This document shows positions 8,072 to 16,073 of a stretch of DNA of 64,000 bases, piece after piece (position 1 is the first letter of the stretch; the number at the start of each line of letters is the position of its first letter). The notes under the pieces are model-generated. The model was given only the letters and a program-made list of their open reading frames with translations. It was not told the DNA's origin and did no database searches. Made by a program: the position numbers and the translations under genes. This DNA is from Verrucomicrobiota bacterium. GTDB taxonomy: Bacteria; Verrucomicrobiota; Verrucomicrobiia; Limisphaerales; JACRJZ01. The stretch lies in contig JACRJZ010000042.1 of NCBI GenBank assembly GCA_016219875.1, forward strand, positions 144,382-208,381, read 5' to 3'.

Positions 8072-8494
8072 TTACACGGTTTCAGGTTCATCGAACTTGA
8101 ATTCGCGGCACAACTTCAAGCATTGATCGCAATAATTCTCCAAGTGTTGCCGCGCATGTTCCGGGTCGCCGGGGTTGACCAGGGAAGCTAAAGCGGGTGC
8201 GGCGAGAAAAGCTTCGCGCACCGGCAAGAACAACCGATTGAAGATGCGCTGGGCTTCGTTGACGGGCATGGCCCGCCTGGCCAACAACGCGACCTGAATC
8301 TCGGCCTTGTTCGCTTCAGCACGTTCGCGGCGCGTGCGCTCGAATTTCAGATCGCCGTGCAGGGCGCGGACAATCTCGCGCGTGGAGAAGGTCTTTCCGC
8401 GCTTGATCTCGATGCCGCTGGCACCCAGTCCGCGCTTGAGGGTTTCTTTGGAGACGCCGAATTCAACGGCGGCACTAGTCAAGGTCCAGGTCAT
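8072..8494 (-). CDS. Nu1-like phage terminase small subunit
   Basis: The 140-residue product starts with a winged-helix/MerR-like DNA-binding motif (TSAAVEFGVSKETLKRGLGA, then RGKTFSTREIVRALHGD). A charged helix follows (DLKFERTRRERAEANKAEIQ), then LLARRAMPVNEAQRIF and a helical tail. This domain order is that of Nu1/TerS-type packaging proteins, which recognise the pac/cos site and hand DNA to the large terminase. No large subunit exists in the element. A lone TerS is a hallmark of satellites that redirect a helper phage's packaging machinery. The family assignment is by pattern and not proven. Confidence 0.65.
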   Translation of the reverse strand: MTWTLTSAAVEFGVSKETLKRGLGASGIEIKRGKTFSTREIVRALHGDLKFERTRRERAEANKAEIQVALLARRAMPVNEAQRIFNRLFLPVREAFLAAPALASLVNPGDPEHARQHLENYCDQCLKLCREFKFDEPETV

Positions 8495-8516
8495 AGGTGG
8501 TAGTCAGAATTGGTTT

Positions 8517-8879
8517 TTACCTCACACAAGCTTTCAACGCGGCTGGCCCCTGCCCTGTAAACGTCCGATATGCAAAGAGATTCCTTTTTGGAGATATACA
8601 GAGCGATACTCCCTCTTCCGTCGAGTTCGCCGACGAATCGTTCGGCAAAGTGGGCAGGGTGTCGCGTCCGCGCCAGGCGTGCGTTGTTGGATCGAAGACG
8701 ACCAGTTCCCTATTGCGGAGCGCGCCGAAGAACCATTCGACAAGGTCCGGCCGTTGACCAAGCCATCGAAGCACTTCACTGTGTTCGGGTGGAAAGGGAG
8801 CCGGTTTGTCCGGCCAATGCGATAAGGCGGGCATCGTCGTGGTGACGGCCAGGAGCTTGGAGTCGGGGCGTTTCCTCAT
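8517..8879 (-). CDS. Hypothetical protein, 120 aa
   Basis: The start overlaps the stop of the 78-residue ORF (ATGA at 8876-8879). It contains WLGQRPDLVEWFFGALRNRE and VVFDPTTHAWRGRDTL. No recognised domain, signal peptide or membrane helix is visible. It lies in the same minus-strand operon, between the helicase and small-terminase genes. Confidence 0.55.
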   Translation of the reverse strand: MRKRPDSKLLAVTTTMPALSHWPDKPAPFPPEHSEVLRWLGQRPDLVEWFFGALRNRELVVFDPTTHAWRGRDTLPTLPNDSSANSTEEGVSLCISPKRNLFAYRTFTGQGPAALKACVR

Positions 8880-9112
8880 ACGATCACAGCGAGTTCACCG
8901 GTGTTGGCGTTGTGTGTAACAACCGGCCTTCCGTCCTGTTCCAGCGGTTGGACGATTGCAGCCATCCATCGGGCAAAGGCTTTGCGATGCTTGGCTTTTC
9001 GGATGGGCGGGCCGGTCAGGCTCATCGTGAGGCGGACGGATTCGGGCAATTCTTCCAAACGCGCAAAGAACTCAGAGTGTCCGGCTTTGAAGACGTGGGT
9101 TTCGGAGGTCAT
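8876..9112 (-). CDS. Hypothetical basic protein, 78 aa
   Basis: A small ORF starting just past the iteron-like array (9142-9237) that follows the helicase gene. It reads VRLTMSLTGPPIRKAKHRKA and FARWMAAIVQPLEQDGRPVV. It is coupled to the next gene by ATGA. The family is unknown. Confidence 0.5.
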   Translation of the reverse strand: MTSETHVFKAGHSEFFARLEELPESVRLTMSLTGPPIRKAKHRKAFARWMAAIVQPLEQDGRPVVTHNANTGELAVIV

Positions 9113-9141
9113 TGTTTACCCTCAGGAAGACTGTTCAAGTC

Positions 9142-9237
9142 AGTTTTCAATTTAGTTTTCCTATAGAGAATAGGAAAACTAACTGAACTGCGAACTGACA
9201 CCGCAGTTTTCAGATTTCTAGGGAAAACTGGAAAACT
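9142..9237. repeat. Iteron-like array: six AGTTTTC copies with a 12-bp palindrome
   Basis: The heptamer AGTTTTC occurs at 9142, 9154 and 9205 on the plus strand and at 9174-9180, 9223-9229 and 9231-9237 on the minus strand. The second and third copies sit in a perfect palindrome: 9153-9164 pairs with 9170-9181, with a 5-nt loop AGAGA. The gap is AT-rich in an otherwise GC-rich element and lies immediately downstream of the helicase stop (9241). Candidate replication origin, or repressor/initiator operator. Confidence 0.65.
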
Positions 9238-9240
9238 GAA

Positions 9241-10803
9241 TCACTTTTTTCCTTTTCTCTTGGAAGGTTTGGGTTGCTCTTGACCAGACTCCTGCCACGC
9301 CTCAAATGCGGTCTTGGCTTCAGGACGGCCCATGAGCGTGAGGTTGTGAGGAAGGCCGCGCACTACACCAATGATGCCCTTCCGCTCCATTCGATCGCGC
9401 ATTCCGGCGGCAGTGTTTTTGTCATAGCGGCAACGCGCAAACGCGGCGAGAAGTTCCGCATTGCCGATCAAACCTTCCCGCGGACTCTCTGCGGGCCAAG
9501 TGGCGGGCAGCAATGCGAGGAATTCTGTTTCGGTTGGCTCCCGTTTCGAGTCGGTCGCGCCATTGCGCTGCTTCAATCGCTGAGGGTCTAGCTCTGCGTC
9601 GGGAACCCAAAGAGGATAGTTCCATCGTATCACGAAGGGCGGCAACTCCGGGAAGTTCCGAAGCACTGCCTCGAAAGTCAGGGCGTCTTTCTCCTCATGC
9701 TCCGTCAGCATCGCCAACGTATCGGGGTATCGGGCGTGAACACCAGAACCGGAGGTTCTGTCAATCGCCGCCTTTTGCGATTGGTTCCCCTTCGAGAAGT
9801 GCCCAGTGTACAGGACTCCAGCCCGTGTTTCTCTCGACAGATATTCCAAGTGAGAAAGGATGCCGGACAAGTCCCCAGCCGCATTCTCATCTTTGCCGAC
9901 GGCGGCCTTGTAGAGCGGGTCCAAAATGATCGTGTCAAACTCCTGCCCTTTGATTCTTCCGAGCAACCACGGAATAAGCTTGTCCATCGCCATCAGGTTC
10001 AGGTATCCGCGCATGGACAAGAGGGTGAGATTGTCACTTGGAGCCACGTCAATCTTCTGTGCAATGATGTTCAACCGTTGCCACATAGCCGGGACAAGAA
10101 GCTCACAGTCGATAAAGAGGACGCGGGCTTTCCGAGTGGGCAATCCGAGCCACGGAATTCCGGCGTCGAGACACAGTGCCAAATGATAAAGAATCCAAGT
10201 CTTCCGGGCTTTCGAGGCAGAGGAAATCATTCCAAGCGTCCCCTTGTGGAAAAAGTTTTCAATCAATACAGCGGGCATGACACCATTGGCGGGTTGCGCC
10301 AAGAAAGTGTTCGCTTGAAAAATCTGAGGCACAGTCGGCTCCCCTTCCCCACCGCGAGCCAAATACGTCAACGCCTCGCCCGCCGCCTTGACGACCGAAC
10401 CGATGTTCCCGGTTTGGTCGTAAACCGCCTTCTTGATTTCGTCGCAGGTTTCGATGGCCTTCCGAGCGCGGAACTTGTCCTCTAACTCTTTCAAGTAGGC
10501 CGGCAGATTTGCCGCTGAAGGAGCCTTGTCAGGCAGGGACGCTAGATATTCGTCTCCGCCGGCCATTTGCAGGACAGCCGCGTCCGTGAGGGCTATGTGA
10601 AGCGTGATAACGTCAATCGGCTTGTCCTCTTTGCGAAGCTCCTGCAAATATTTCCAGACGGTCTGATGCCGTAAATCATGGAACCATTCACGGGTTACGT
10701 CCCGGCACTCGTTTAACCGCTCTGGGGCCAAGAGGACGCAGGCGAGGACTCCCTGCTCGGCTTCGGAGGAATGGGGCAACGGACGTTCAAGTGGGGCGCT
10801 CAC
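9241..10803 (-). CDS. Replicative helicase: DnaB-like N-domain plus RepA-type ATPase
   Basis: The 520-residue protein has a DnaB N-terminal-like domain (HSSEAEQGVLACVLLAPERL at 11-30; DVITLHIALTD). A RepA/AAA_25-type hexameric ATPase core follows, with a P-loop SSASKARKTW at 194-203, a variant common in this family, and a Walker B TIILDPLYK at 291-299. YTGHFSKGN and RTSGSGVHARYPDTLAML are the motif 3/4 region. A winged-helix-like C-terminus (ELLAAFARCRYDKNTAAGM) and a basic tail complete it. It starts with a GTG overlapping the previous stop (GTGA). It probably unwinds DNA at the element's own origin, for which the adjacent repeat array is the candidate site. Confidence 0.82.
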   Translation of the reverse strand: MSAPLERPLPHSSEAEQGVLACVLLAPERLNECRDVTREWFHDLRHQTVWKYLQELRKEDKPIDVITLHIALTDAAVLQMAGGDEYLASLPDKAPSAANLPAYLKELEDKFRARKAIETCDEIKKAVYDQTGNIGSVVKAAGEALTYLARGGEGEPTVPQIFQANTFLAQPANGVMPAVLIENFFHKGTLGMISSASKARKTWILYHLALCLDAGIPWLGLPTRKARVLFIDCELLVPAMWQRLNIIAQKIDVAPSDNLTLLSMRGYLNLMAMDKLIPWLLGRIKGQEFDTIILDPLYKAAVGKDENAAGDLSGILSHLEYLSRETRAGVLYTGHFSKGNQSQKAAIDRTSGSGVHARYPDTLAMLTEHEEKDALTFEAVLRNFPELPPFVIRWNYPLWVPDAELDPQRLKQRNGATDSKREPTETEFLALLPATWPAESPREGLIGNAELLAAFARCRYDKNTAAGMRDRMERKGIIGVVRGLPHNLTLMGRPEAKTAFEAWQESGQEQPKPSKRKGKK

Positions 10804-11552
10804 GGCTGCGCCTCCTTCACCCGCTTGTTCAGCCAGTCCAGAACCATTTCTCGAAAAGCAAACAAGTCTGAAACTTCAACGGACTTGCCCCCATTAACGG
10901 CGCTGTTGACTAGAATCGTTAAAAAGTCACCTCGCCTTTTGGGAGTGGCACGGCAATACCACCAAGACATTGCAGCGTCCCGAGACGCTCTAGCGGTGCG
11001 GAAGGACGATAGTGAAGCGCCCTTTTCTGCCGGCTTCGGTGTCGCCCCCCTCCGTCTCTCTACTACCTTCCTGATGCTTTGGGCCGTGGGTGTGCCGCGG
11101 TTCTCTTCGGCCGCTTTCTGCAACACCTCGACTCTTTGAGCTGGCCCGATCTTGGCCAGTTCGCGAGCTTGGGCTTCGTTGGCGACAGTGTTGCCAATTG
11201 GCAACTGTGCCGCGACGTTCGCTGCTTCAATCAATCGGCTGGCATAGGAGCGTCCAAAGCTCCATCGCTTCTCACAGTATTCTTGAAAACTCCCGTGCGC
11301 TGCCCGATACAAGCGTTCATCTCGAATGCGACACAGAGCGAGTCCAACTTCAACGAACGTATTCTTGCCACGCTCAATAAGCTGTTCACAACCGGCGAGA
11401 TCGTTTTGCTCCTGAACAGTGAGTGGCTCCGCGTCAACCTGCTCGCCGATGCAACTTGACGGCAGGTCGGACGGTGGTAACATCTCACAGCTTCGTTCAC
11501 TCTTCCCGGTTGGCTTGCTCAAGGCCGCCGGACTATCTGCGTCAATCGTCAT
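10800..11552 (-). CDS. ParB/KilA-type HTH protein of the element
   Basis: The ATG at 11552 is chosen because a strong AGGAGG lies 5-6 nt upstream; the frame also extends upstream to 11618 but without support. The 250-residue product contains LIERGKNTFVEVGLALCRIR, AHGSFQEYCEKRWSFGRSYA and SRLIEAANVAAQLPIGNTVA, followed by NEAQARELAKIGPAQR. This pattern is seen in phage and plasmid DNA-binding proteins related to ParB-type HTH domains. It sits directly upstream of the helicase gene (GTGA overlap), which suggests a role in replication control or transcription regulation. Confidence 0.65.
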   Translation of the reverse strand: MTIDADSPAALSKPTGKSERSCEMLPPSDLPSSCIGEQVDAEPLTVQEQNDLAGCEQLIERGKNTFVEVGLALCRIRDERLYRAAHGSFQEYCEKRWSFGRSYASRLIEAANVAAQLPIGNTVANEAQARELAKIGPAQRVEVLQKAAEENRGTPTAQSIRKVVERRRGATPKPAEKGASLSSFRTARASRDAAMSWWYCRATPKRRGDFLTILVNSAVNGGKSVEVSDLFAFREMVLDWLNKRVKEAQP

Positions 11553-11610
11553 TCTCGCCCTCCTTTTCTGGAATATGGAAACGTTTTCACAACGATAAGG
11601 CTGGCTTGGT

Positions 11611-11952
11611 TCATGCAACTTCCTTTTCTTCGTGGACGGGGTTGCCGGCCTCCTGCGGATGCTGGCGGATGAATTTGGACAGGTGCGCGTAATCCACCAA
11701 TCTGATGCCAGTCTTCGCGCCGCGCTGCCGCAAAACGAAACTGCGGACAGGCGGCTTGAAGCTGTTACGCTCAGTCGGAAGAATTAGTTCGTTTAGAGCG
11801 GAGCGCGTCATGCCCGTGAAGGGGCAGAGCAGGCCGGGCTTGGGAAGCCGGAGGAACTCCGGTTGGATCGGAGCCACGATGACTTGCGGCGGGATTGTCA
11901 GGGGGACGGTGGTTGCCCCAGACCTTCGTTTCGATGTCGCGTTCGTTGTCAC
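11611..11952 (-). CDS. Excisionase/AlpA-like small DNA-binding protein
   Basis: The 113-residue product starts at a GTG. It contains FLRLPKPGLLCPFTGMTRSA, LNELILPTERNSFKPPVRS and GIRLVDYAHLSKFIRQHP, a winged-HTH-like arrangement in which a helix pair is followed by a basic wing. This resembles AlpA/excisionase-type proteins that recur next to integrases in related bacteria. Its position two genes from the integrase fits a role in directing excision. The stop overlaps the upstream extension of the next frame. The assignment is inferred from size, motif and context. Confidence 0.55.
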   Translation of the reverse strand: MTTNATSKRRSGATTVPLTIPPQVIVAPIQPEFLRLPKPGLLCPFTGMTRSALNELILPTERNSFKPPVRSFVLRQRGAKTGIRLVDYAHLSKFIRQHPQEAGNPVHEEKEVA

Positions 11953-11993
11953 GCGACACGATTAACACGGGCAATTGCCTCTGTAGTTAGCCG

Positions 11994-12944
11994 CTAAGGG
12001 GAGGCGTTTAGAAGCCAACTTTCCACGTTGCCGCTTTCGAGTTCTGCCAGCTTGCGTTCAGCGCGTGCGATGGCATCGCTGAAGCCGCTCTTGTCGGCGA
12101 ATTTCGGCAGAAGTCCGCAACCGTTGCCGCACGGCGGCGCTTTCGGAATGTCCGCCAAGTTCAAACCCGCGCTGCGTGCGTCCCGCTGCTTGCCGGTGTC
12201 CTTGCGGTCCACATAGACCGGGAGCAAAGCCTTGACTTGCGGGAATGTCAGTCCGGCATTGGCGAGGCGAAGGGCGGAAAGCCATTTCAGAGGTTCGGCC
12301 GGAGCTTGCCCGCGCTTGCCCGCTGGCTTCATTTCGGGATGGCGCTTTGCTTCCCGAGTGAGCCATCGCTTGAAGTCGGCGGTGATTTCTTCAACCGTGG
12401 CGTCGGGCCATTCGATGTCAAAAGCGTATGGCATCCATGAACCATCGCCGGGGAATTCCGCAAAATCAAAAGACGGCGGGGGCCAACCATTAGCCGGGCT
12501 GGGGACGTTGGCCCGCGATGCTATGCGGATGCGAGAAAATCGCCGATTGCGCTGGAATCGCAACGGGACTGCCAACCACGGCTCCGGGAAATCGGGGCGT
12601 TTCGCTGTCAACAGGTCGAAGACTTCCACCGGCAGGTAGAAATCCTTCAAAGGCCCTGTCGGTTTCTCCAATCCCATCCAGACTCCGAAATCTTCAAAGT
12701 AACCTGTCGCTATCTGCAACCGGTCCACGGCTCCGAAGTCCCGTTTGTTTACTGCGGCAATCAGCCGTTCGCGGATGGTCTTCCCGTTGGACTGTGTTCC
12801 GAAGTAACGGCGGGCTGTTTGTTGGACCTTTCGAGATGCGCGGCAGTATTCGTAAAGGCAGGCCGTTGGCAGCGCGTCGGACGTGACAGCGCGGAAATCC
12901 CATTCGACGGCGGGCGGAATTTTGAACGGGGCTTTTCTCATCAT
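11994..12944 (-). CDS. Hypothetical element protein, 316 aa
   Basis: The ATG at 12944 overlaps the integrase stop (ATGA). Notable segments are PPAVEWDFRAVTSDALPTAC, LYEYCRASRKVQQTARRYFG, SFDFAEFPGDGSWMPYAFDI and RLANAGLTFPQVKALLP. No catalytic motif is recognised and there is no signal peptide. The N-terminal WDFRAV...CLYEYCR block gives the impression of a conserved mobile-element protein. Cotranscription with the integrase suggests a role in integration, excision or regulation, which is unproven. Confidence 0.6.
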   Translation of the reverse strand: MMRKAPFKIPPAVEWDFRAVTSDALPTACLYEYCRASRKVQQTARRYFGTQSNGKTIRERLIAAVNKRDFGAVDRLQIATGYFEDFGVWMGLEKPTGPLKDFYLPVEVFDLLTAKRPDFPEPWLAVPLRFQRNRRFSRIRIASRANVPSPANGWPPPSFDFAEFPGDGSWMPYAFDIEWPDATVEEITADFKRWLTREAKRHPEMKPAGKRGQAPAEPLKWLSALRLANAGLTFPQVKALLPVYVDRKDTGKQRDARSAGLNLADIPKAPPCGNGCGLLPKFADKSGFSDAIARAERKLAELESGNVESWLLNASP

Positions 12945-14158
12945 GCTTCGCCTTTCAGAATGTCCGGCAGCTTGGCCAGCGCGGCGCGTTTGCTGGCGTC
13001 GTCAATGACGGTGTAGTTGCGGCTCACCGCTTCGGTTTCGTGGCCGATGATGTCCATTGTCACCGCGTCGGAAACGCCCGCCGATTTCAAGGCAGAAGTG
13101 GTGCTGTGCCGGAAAGAGTGAAAGCTGATCTTGCTCGCCTCGCGCCGGGCATCCCGCCCCTTGCCCTTGCTCTGGTGATTCCGCTCTTCAGCAAGTCCCG
13201 CCTTCACCATCAGCCTGTAAAATTGTGCGGAGAGCCACCCAGCGGTTTTGTCCTTCAGTGCGGGGCAGAGCGGAGCATCGGGATTGTCTCCCGCCATCGC
13301 AGAAAGATGTTTGGCCAGCGGCTCAGCAATCGGCAGGACTTGCTGACGTCCAGTCTTCTGAGTCTTGACCGCGATGGTATTGGCGAGAATGTCCACGTTC
13401 TGCCACGTCAGGTTTGCGCAATCCCGGAGTCGCAATCCAGTGTAGTAGGCAAGGACGATCATGGTTTTCCATTCCGCATCGGCGGTCGTCAGCAAAGCTT
13501 GGATTTCTTTCTCCGTGAATGGCCGGCGTCCCGTCTCTTCGGTCTGGACGGCCTCCACGTGATCGGCCGGGCTGAATTCCAGTTGCCGCTTCGCGACGGC
13601 GTTGGACAGCGAAGCTTTCAAGACCTTGAGCGCCTTGTTGACCGTCGAGGGCGCTACGCGGTTCGTCAGAGCTTGCTTGAAGTCTTGAACCTGTTTCGTG
13701 TCGAGCGTGGTCAACGGCTTGGTTGCCCGCGCGCCCAAATGGTTCAAGAACAAGTCCACGATCCGGCGGTATTCAATGAGCGTGGCCTTGCTCGCATCGG
13801 TGCGTCCGGCCAGCCACGATTCAAACCACGTCTTCACCGTGTAGGTCGTCAGTTCTCCGCCGGCCACGCGGACGAATTCTTCCACGGTCGCTTGCAGGAT
13901 CGGCTGGGCTTGGTCTGCGGCCAGCTTGCCGTGCGTCTCCTGAACGGCCGCGCACGTCTCCCGAATCAGCTTCAAGCCTTTCTCATTCGAGAGCCGGCCC
14001 TGGCGGGCCAGCGTCGCAGCCCGTTCGATGTTCACGCAGATGGTGCGTGCGATTCTGGAATTGTCCGTCCCGGTGCTGCGGAAGCGCCGGAAGCCTTCGG
14101 GGTCGTAGAAGGCGCAGAACCAATTCGGTTTTCCCGGTTGCCGATGTATGCTCGCCAT
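12941..14158 (-). CDS. Site-specific tyrosine integrase of the element
   Basis: The 405-residue protein starts at the ATG at 14156-14158 (MASIHRQPGKPNWFCAFYDP). An upstream in-frame ATG would add 16 residues. The order is an N-terminal arm-binding region, a SAM-like core-binding domain (VKTWFESWLAGRTDASKATL) and a catalytic domain with the full set. Arg243 is in YTGLRLRDCANLTW, Lys268 in KTQKTGRQQV, His347/Arg350 in SFHSFRHSTTS, His373 in IIGHETE and Tyr382 in RNYTVID. All catalytic residues are present, so it should be active. The start lies 91 bp from the right attachment core, the usual place for an integrase. Confidence 0.9.
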   Translation of the reverse strand: MASIHRQPGKPNWFCAFYDPEGFRRFRSTGTDNSRIARTICVNIERAATLARQGRLSNEKGLKLIRETCAAVQETHGKLAADQAQPILQATVEEFVRVAGGELTTYTVKTWFESWLAGRTDASKATLIEYRRIVDLFLNHLGARATKPLTTLDTKQVQDFKQALTNRVAPSTVNKALKVLKASLSNAVAKRQLEFSPADHVEAVQTEETGRRPFTEKEIQALLTTADAEWKTMIVLAYYTGLRLRDCANLTWQNVDILANTIAVKTQKTGRQQVLPIAEPLAKHLSAMAGDNPDAPLCPALKDKTAGWLSAQFYRLMVKAGLAEERNHQSKGKGRDARREASKISFHSFRHSTTSALKSAGVSDAVTMDIIGHETEAVSRNYTVIDDASKRAALAKLPDILKGEA

Positions 14159-14248
14159 ATCGGCATAACGATAGCGCATAACGTCTGCCCGTGTCAATAG
14201 TGTCAAATATGTTAGTAAATCGAAGTATTTTGAGGTTCAAGAGGGTCA

Positions 14249-14286
14249 AAAACGTCGTGTGGGTTCGAGTCCCACCACCGGCACCA
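14249..14286 (+). repeat. attR core (38-bp copy of the tRNA-Leu 3' end)
   Basis: Identical to 3375-3412, but preceded by sequence that cannot form the 5' half of a tRNA. It is therefore the attachment duplicate and not a second tRNA gene. Confidence 0.93.
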
Positions 14287-14346
14287 CTTTGTCCGTGTCC
14301 ATCTCCGCCGGCGCCACCACCAGCACGGCATCCGCATCTCGTTTCA

Positions 14347-15858
14347 TCAACGGCCCCGCCGGCTTCCGCTGGGCGGCGCCGATTTTCGAACCGGTTCGAT
14401 CGTCTTGGGGCGCGCCTTGGGCACGAGCACCAACGGGCAGCCTTCGAAGCCGAACGCCTTGCGCATCTCCCGCTGAAGGTACTTCTGGTAGGAGTCGGAG
14501 AAGAGTTCGTCCCGATTCACAAACAGCAGGAACGTCGGCGGAGCCCGCCGGACCTGAGTGGCGTAAAAGAATTTCAGGAAGTGCCCAAACGCACTGACGG
14601 GGCTTTGTCGTTCCACGGCGTCGCGCAGCACGCGATTGAGGAGCGCCGTGGGAACCTGCTGCTTCAATTGCGCCGCGACGTACCGCACGGCCTCCAGCAG
14701 GCGGTCCAGGTGGAAGCCGGACTTCGCCGAAGTGAAAATCACCGGCGCGTAATCCAGGAAGAACAGGAGTTCCTGCACCCATTCGCCGAAGTCGGACAGC
14801 GTCACCATTTGCTTGGGGCGGTGCTTGCTCTCGCCTTTCTGGCGCCGCGCCATTTCTTCCTCTTGCGCCTGCCGGACGGCGTCGGCCACGAGGTCCCACT
14901 TGTTCACGACGATCACACACGCCCGGCGCTCCTCCACGATGCGGGCGGCGATTTTCTTGTCCTGCTCCAGGATGCCCGTCTCCGCATCGAGCACGAGCAC
15001 GGCGATGTCGCAGCGGGCGATGGATTCCTCCGCGCGCTTGACGCTGTAGAACTCGATGTCGCCGTGCATCTGGCGGGTCTTGCGGATGCCCGCGGTGTCG
15101 ATCAGCACGTAGCTCTGCCGCACGCCGTCGGTTTCGACCTCGAACGGCACGTCCACCGAATCGCGCGTGGTGCCGGGGATGGGGCTGACGATGACGCGCT
15201 CCGACTGCGTGAGGGCGTTCACGAGGGAGGACTTGCCGACATTGGGGCGGCCAACGATGGCGAGTTTCAGCGCCGAGGGGCCGGAGGCCGGAGGCTCGAC
15301 GCTGGTCTCGTCAGGGCTTTGGACTTCGGACGTTGAACCGGGAACGTCTTCCGCCGGCAGCCACGACATCGCCTGCTGCATCAGCGGATCGATGCCGCTG
15401 CGGTGAATGGCGCTCACGGGAAAGAGGAAGTCAAAGCCCAGTTCGGCAAACTCGTCCACGCCCGCTTCGGCCTTGGTGTCATCGACCTTGTTCACAGCCA
15501 CGAGCACGGGCTTGCGGCTGGCCCGCAACCGCAAGGCGACCTCGCGGTCCAGCGGGGCCACGCCCTCCTGGACGTTCGTGACCATGATGATGACGCTGGC
15601 CGCTTCGATGGCGAGTTCGACCTGCTCGACCGCGGCTTTCAAAATCACGTCGCCGGCCTTTTCCTTGCGCAGCAAGCCGATGCCGCCGGTATCGACCAGC
15701 GTGAACGGCCGGCCGTGCCACTCCGCTTCCGCACTGATGCGGTCGCGCGTAACCCCCGGCTCATCATGGACGATGGCAATGCGCCGCCCGACGATGCGAT
15801 TGAACAGAGCGGACTTGCCGACATTGGGCCGTCCGACGATGGCGATCAAACCTGACAT
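14347..15858 (-). CDS. der: Ribosome biogenesis GTPase Der (EngA)
   Basis: The 503-residue protein has two tandem GTPase domains. The first has G1 GRPNVGKSA at residues 9-17, DTGG and NKVD. The second has GRPNVGKSS near 206, DTAG and NKWD. A KH-like C-terminal domain follows (SGFHLDRLLEAV, PPTFLLFVNRDELF) with a basic tail RKSAPPSGSRRGR. A Ser/Glu-rich linker joins the G domains. Der binds the 50S precursor and is essential in most bacteria. The gene ends 60 bp from attR, so before the element arrived it lay just downstream of tRNA-Leu in convergent orientation. Confidence 0.96.
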   Translation of the reverse strand: MSGLIAIVGRPNVGKSALFNRIVGRRIAIVHDEPGVTRDRISAEAEWHGRPFTLVDTGGIGLLRKEKAGDVILKAAVEQVELAIEAASVIIMVTNVQEGVAPLDREVALRLRASRKPVLVAVNKVDDTKAEAGVDEFAELGFDFLFPVSAIHRSGIDPLMQQAMSWLPAEDVPGSTSEVQSPDETSVEPPASGPSALKLAIVGRPNVGKSSLVNALTQSERVIVSPIPGTTRDSVDVPFEVETDGVRQSYVLIDTAGIRKTRQMHGDIEFYSVKRAEESIARCDIAVLVLDAETGILEQDKKIAARIVEERRACVIVVNKWDLVADAVRQAQEEEMARRQKGESKHRPKQMVTLSDFGEWVQELLFFLDYAPVIFTSAKSGFHLDRLLEAVRYVAAQLKQQVPTALLNRVLRDAVERQSPVSAFGHFLKFFYATQVRRAPPTFLLFVNRDELFSDSYQKYLQREMRKAFGFEGCPLVLVPKARPKTIEPVRKSAPPSGSRRGR

Positions 15859-16073
15859 GGCGGCAGCATGGGGAGGGGGCCACGATGGGGAAAGCGAAAA
15901 GAGTCAGCAGTCGGGAAAACGAGTAACGGCGAACCAACTCATGCGCCAGCAAAGGCAGCCGTGATGCGTTGAGCGCAGAAGCGAATCCGGTCGCCAAGTC
16001 ATGCTCCGCCATTCCCCATTCCAGTTGAGGAATTTGAGCGTCGGGAAGTCGTCCGCTAGAGGCCGTCTTTCGC

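Larger units (their letters stand above)
3375..14286. mobile_element. Integrative element at tRNA-Leu, satellite-like, ~10.9 kb
   Basis: The element is bounded by a perfect 38-bp direct repeat of the tRNA-Leu 3' end (3375-3412 and 14249-14286). It carries a complete tyrosine integrase next to the right repeat, an excisionase-like protein, a DnaB/RepA-like helicase, a Nu1-like terminase small subunit and a ClpP-like prohead protease. Thirteen minus-strand ORFs from 14158 to 5685 are mostly joined by 4-bp overlaps. An NHL-repeat gene and a higA remnant sit at the left end. I see no portal, major capsid, tail, large terminase, relaxase or conjugation gene. That combination matches phage satellites better than a complete prophage or ICE, but a decayed prophage cannot be excluded. 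Confidence 0.85.

Noticed and set aside
9241..10803. The non-canonical P-loop (SKARKTW) of the helicase as evidence of inactivation
   Set aside because: Variants of this form are common in the RepA-like ATPase family, so it does not imply loss of function.
14249..14286. A second tRNA-Leu gene at the right end
   Set aside because: Only the 3' 38 bp are present; the upstream sequence cannot form the acceptor or anticodon stems.
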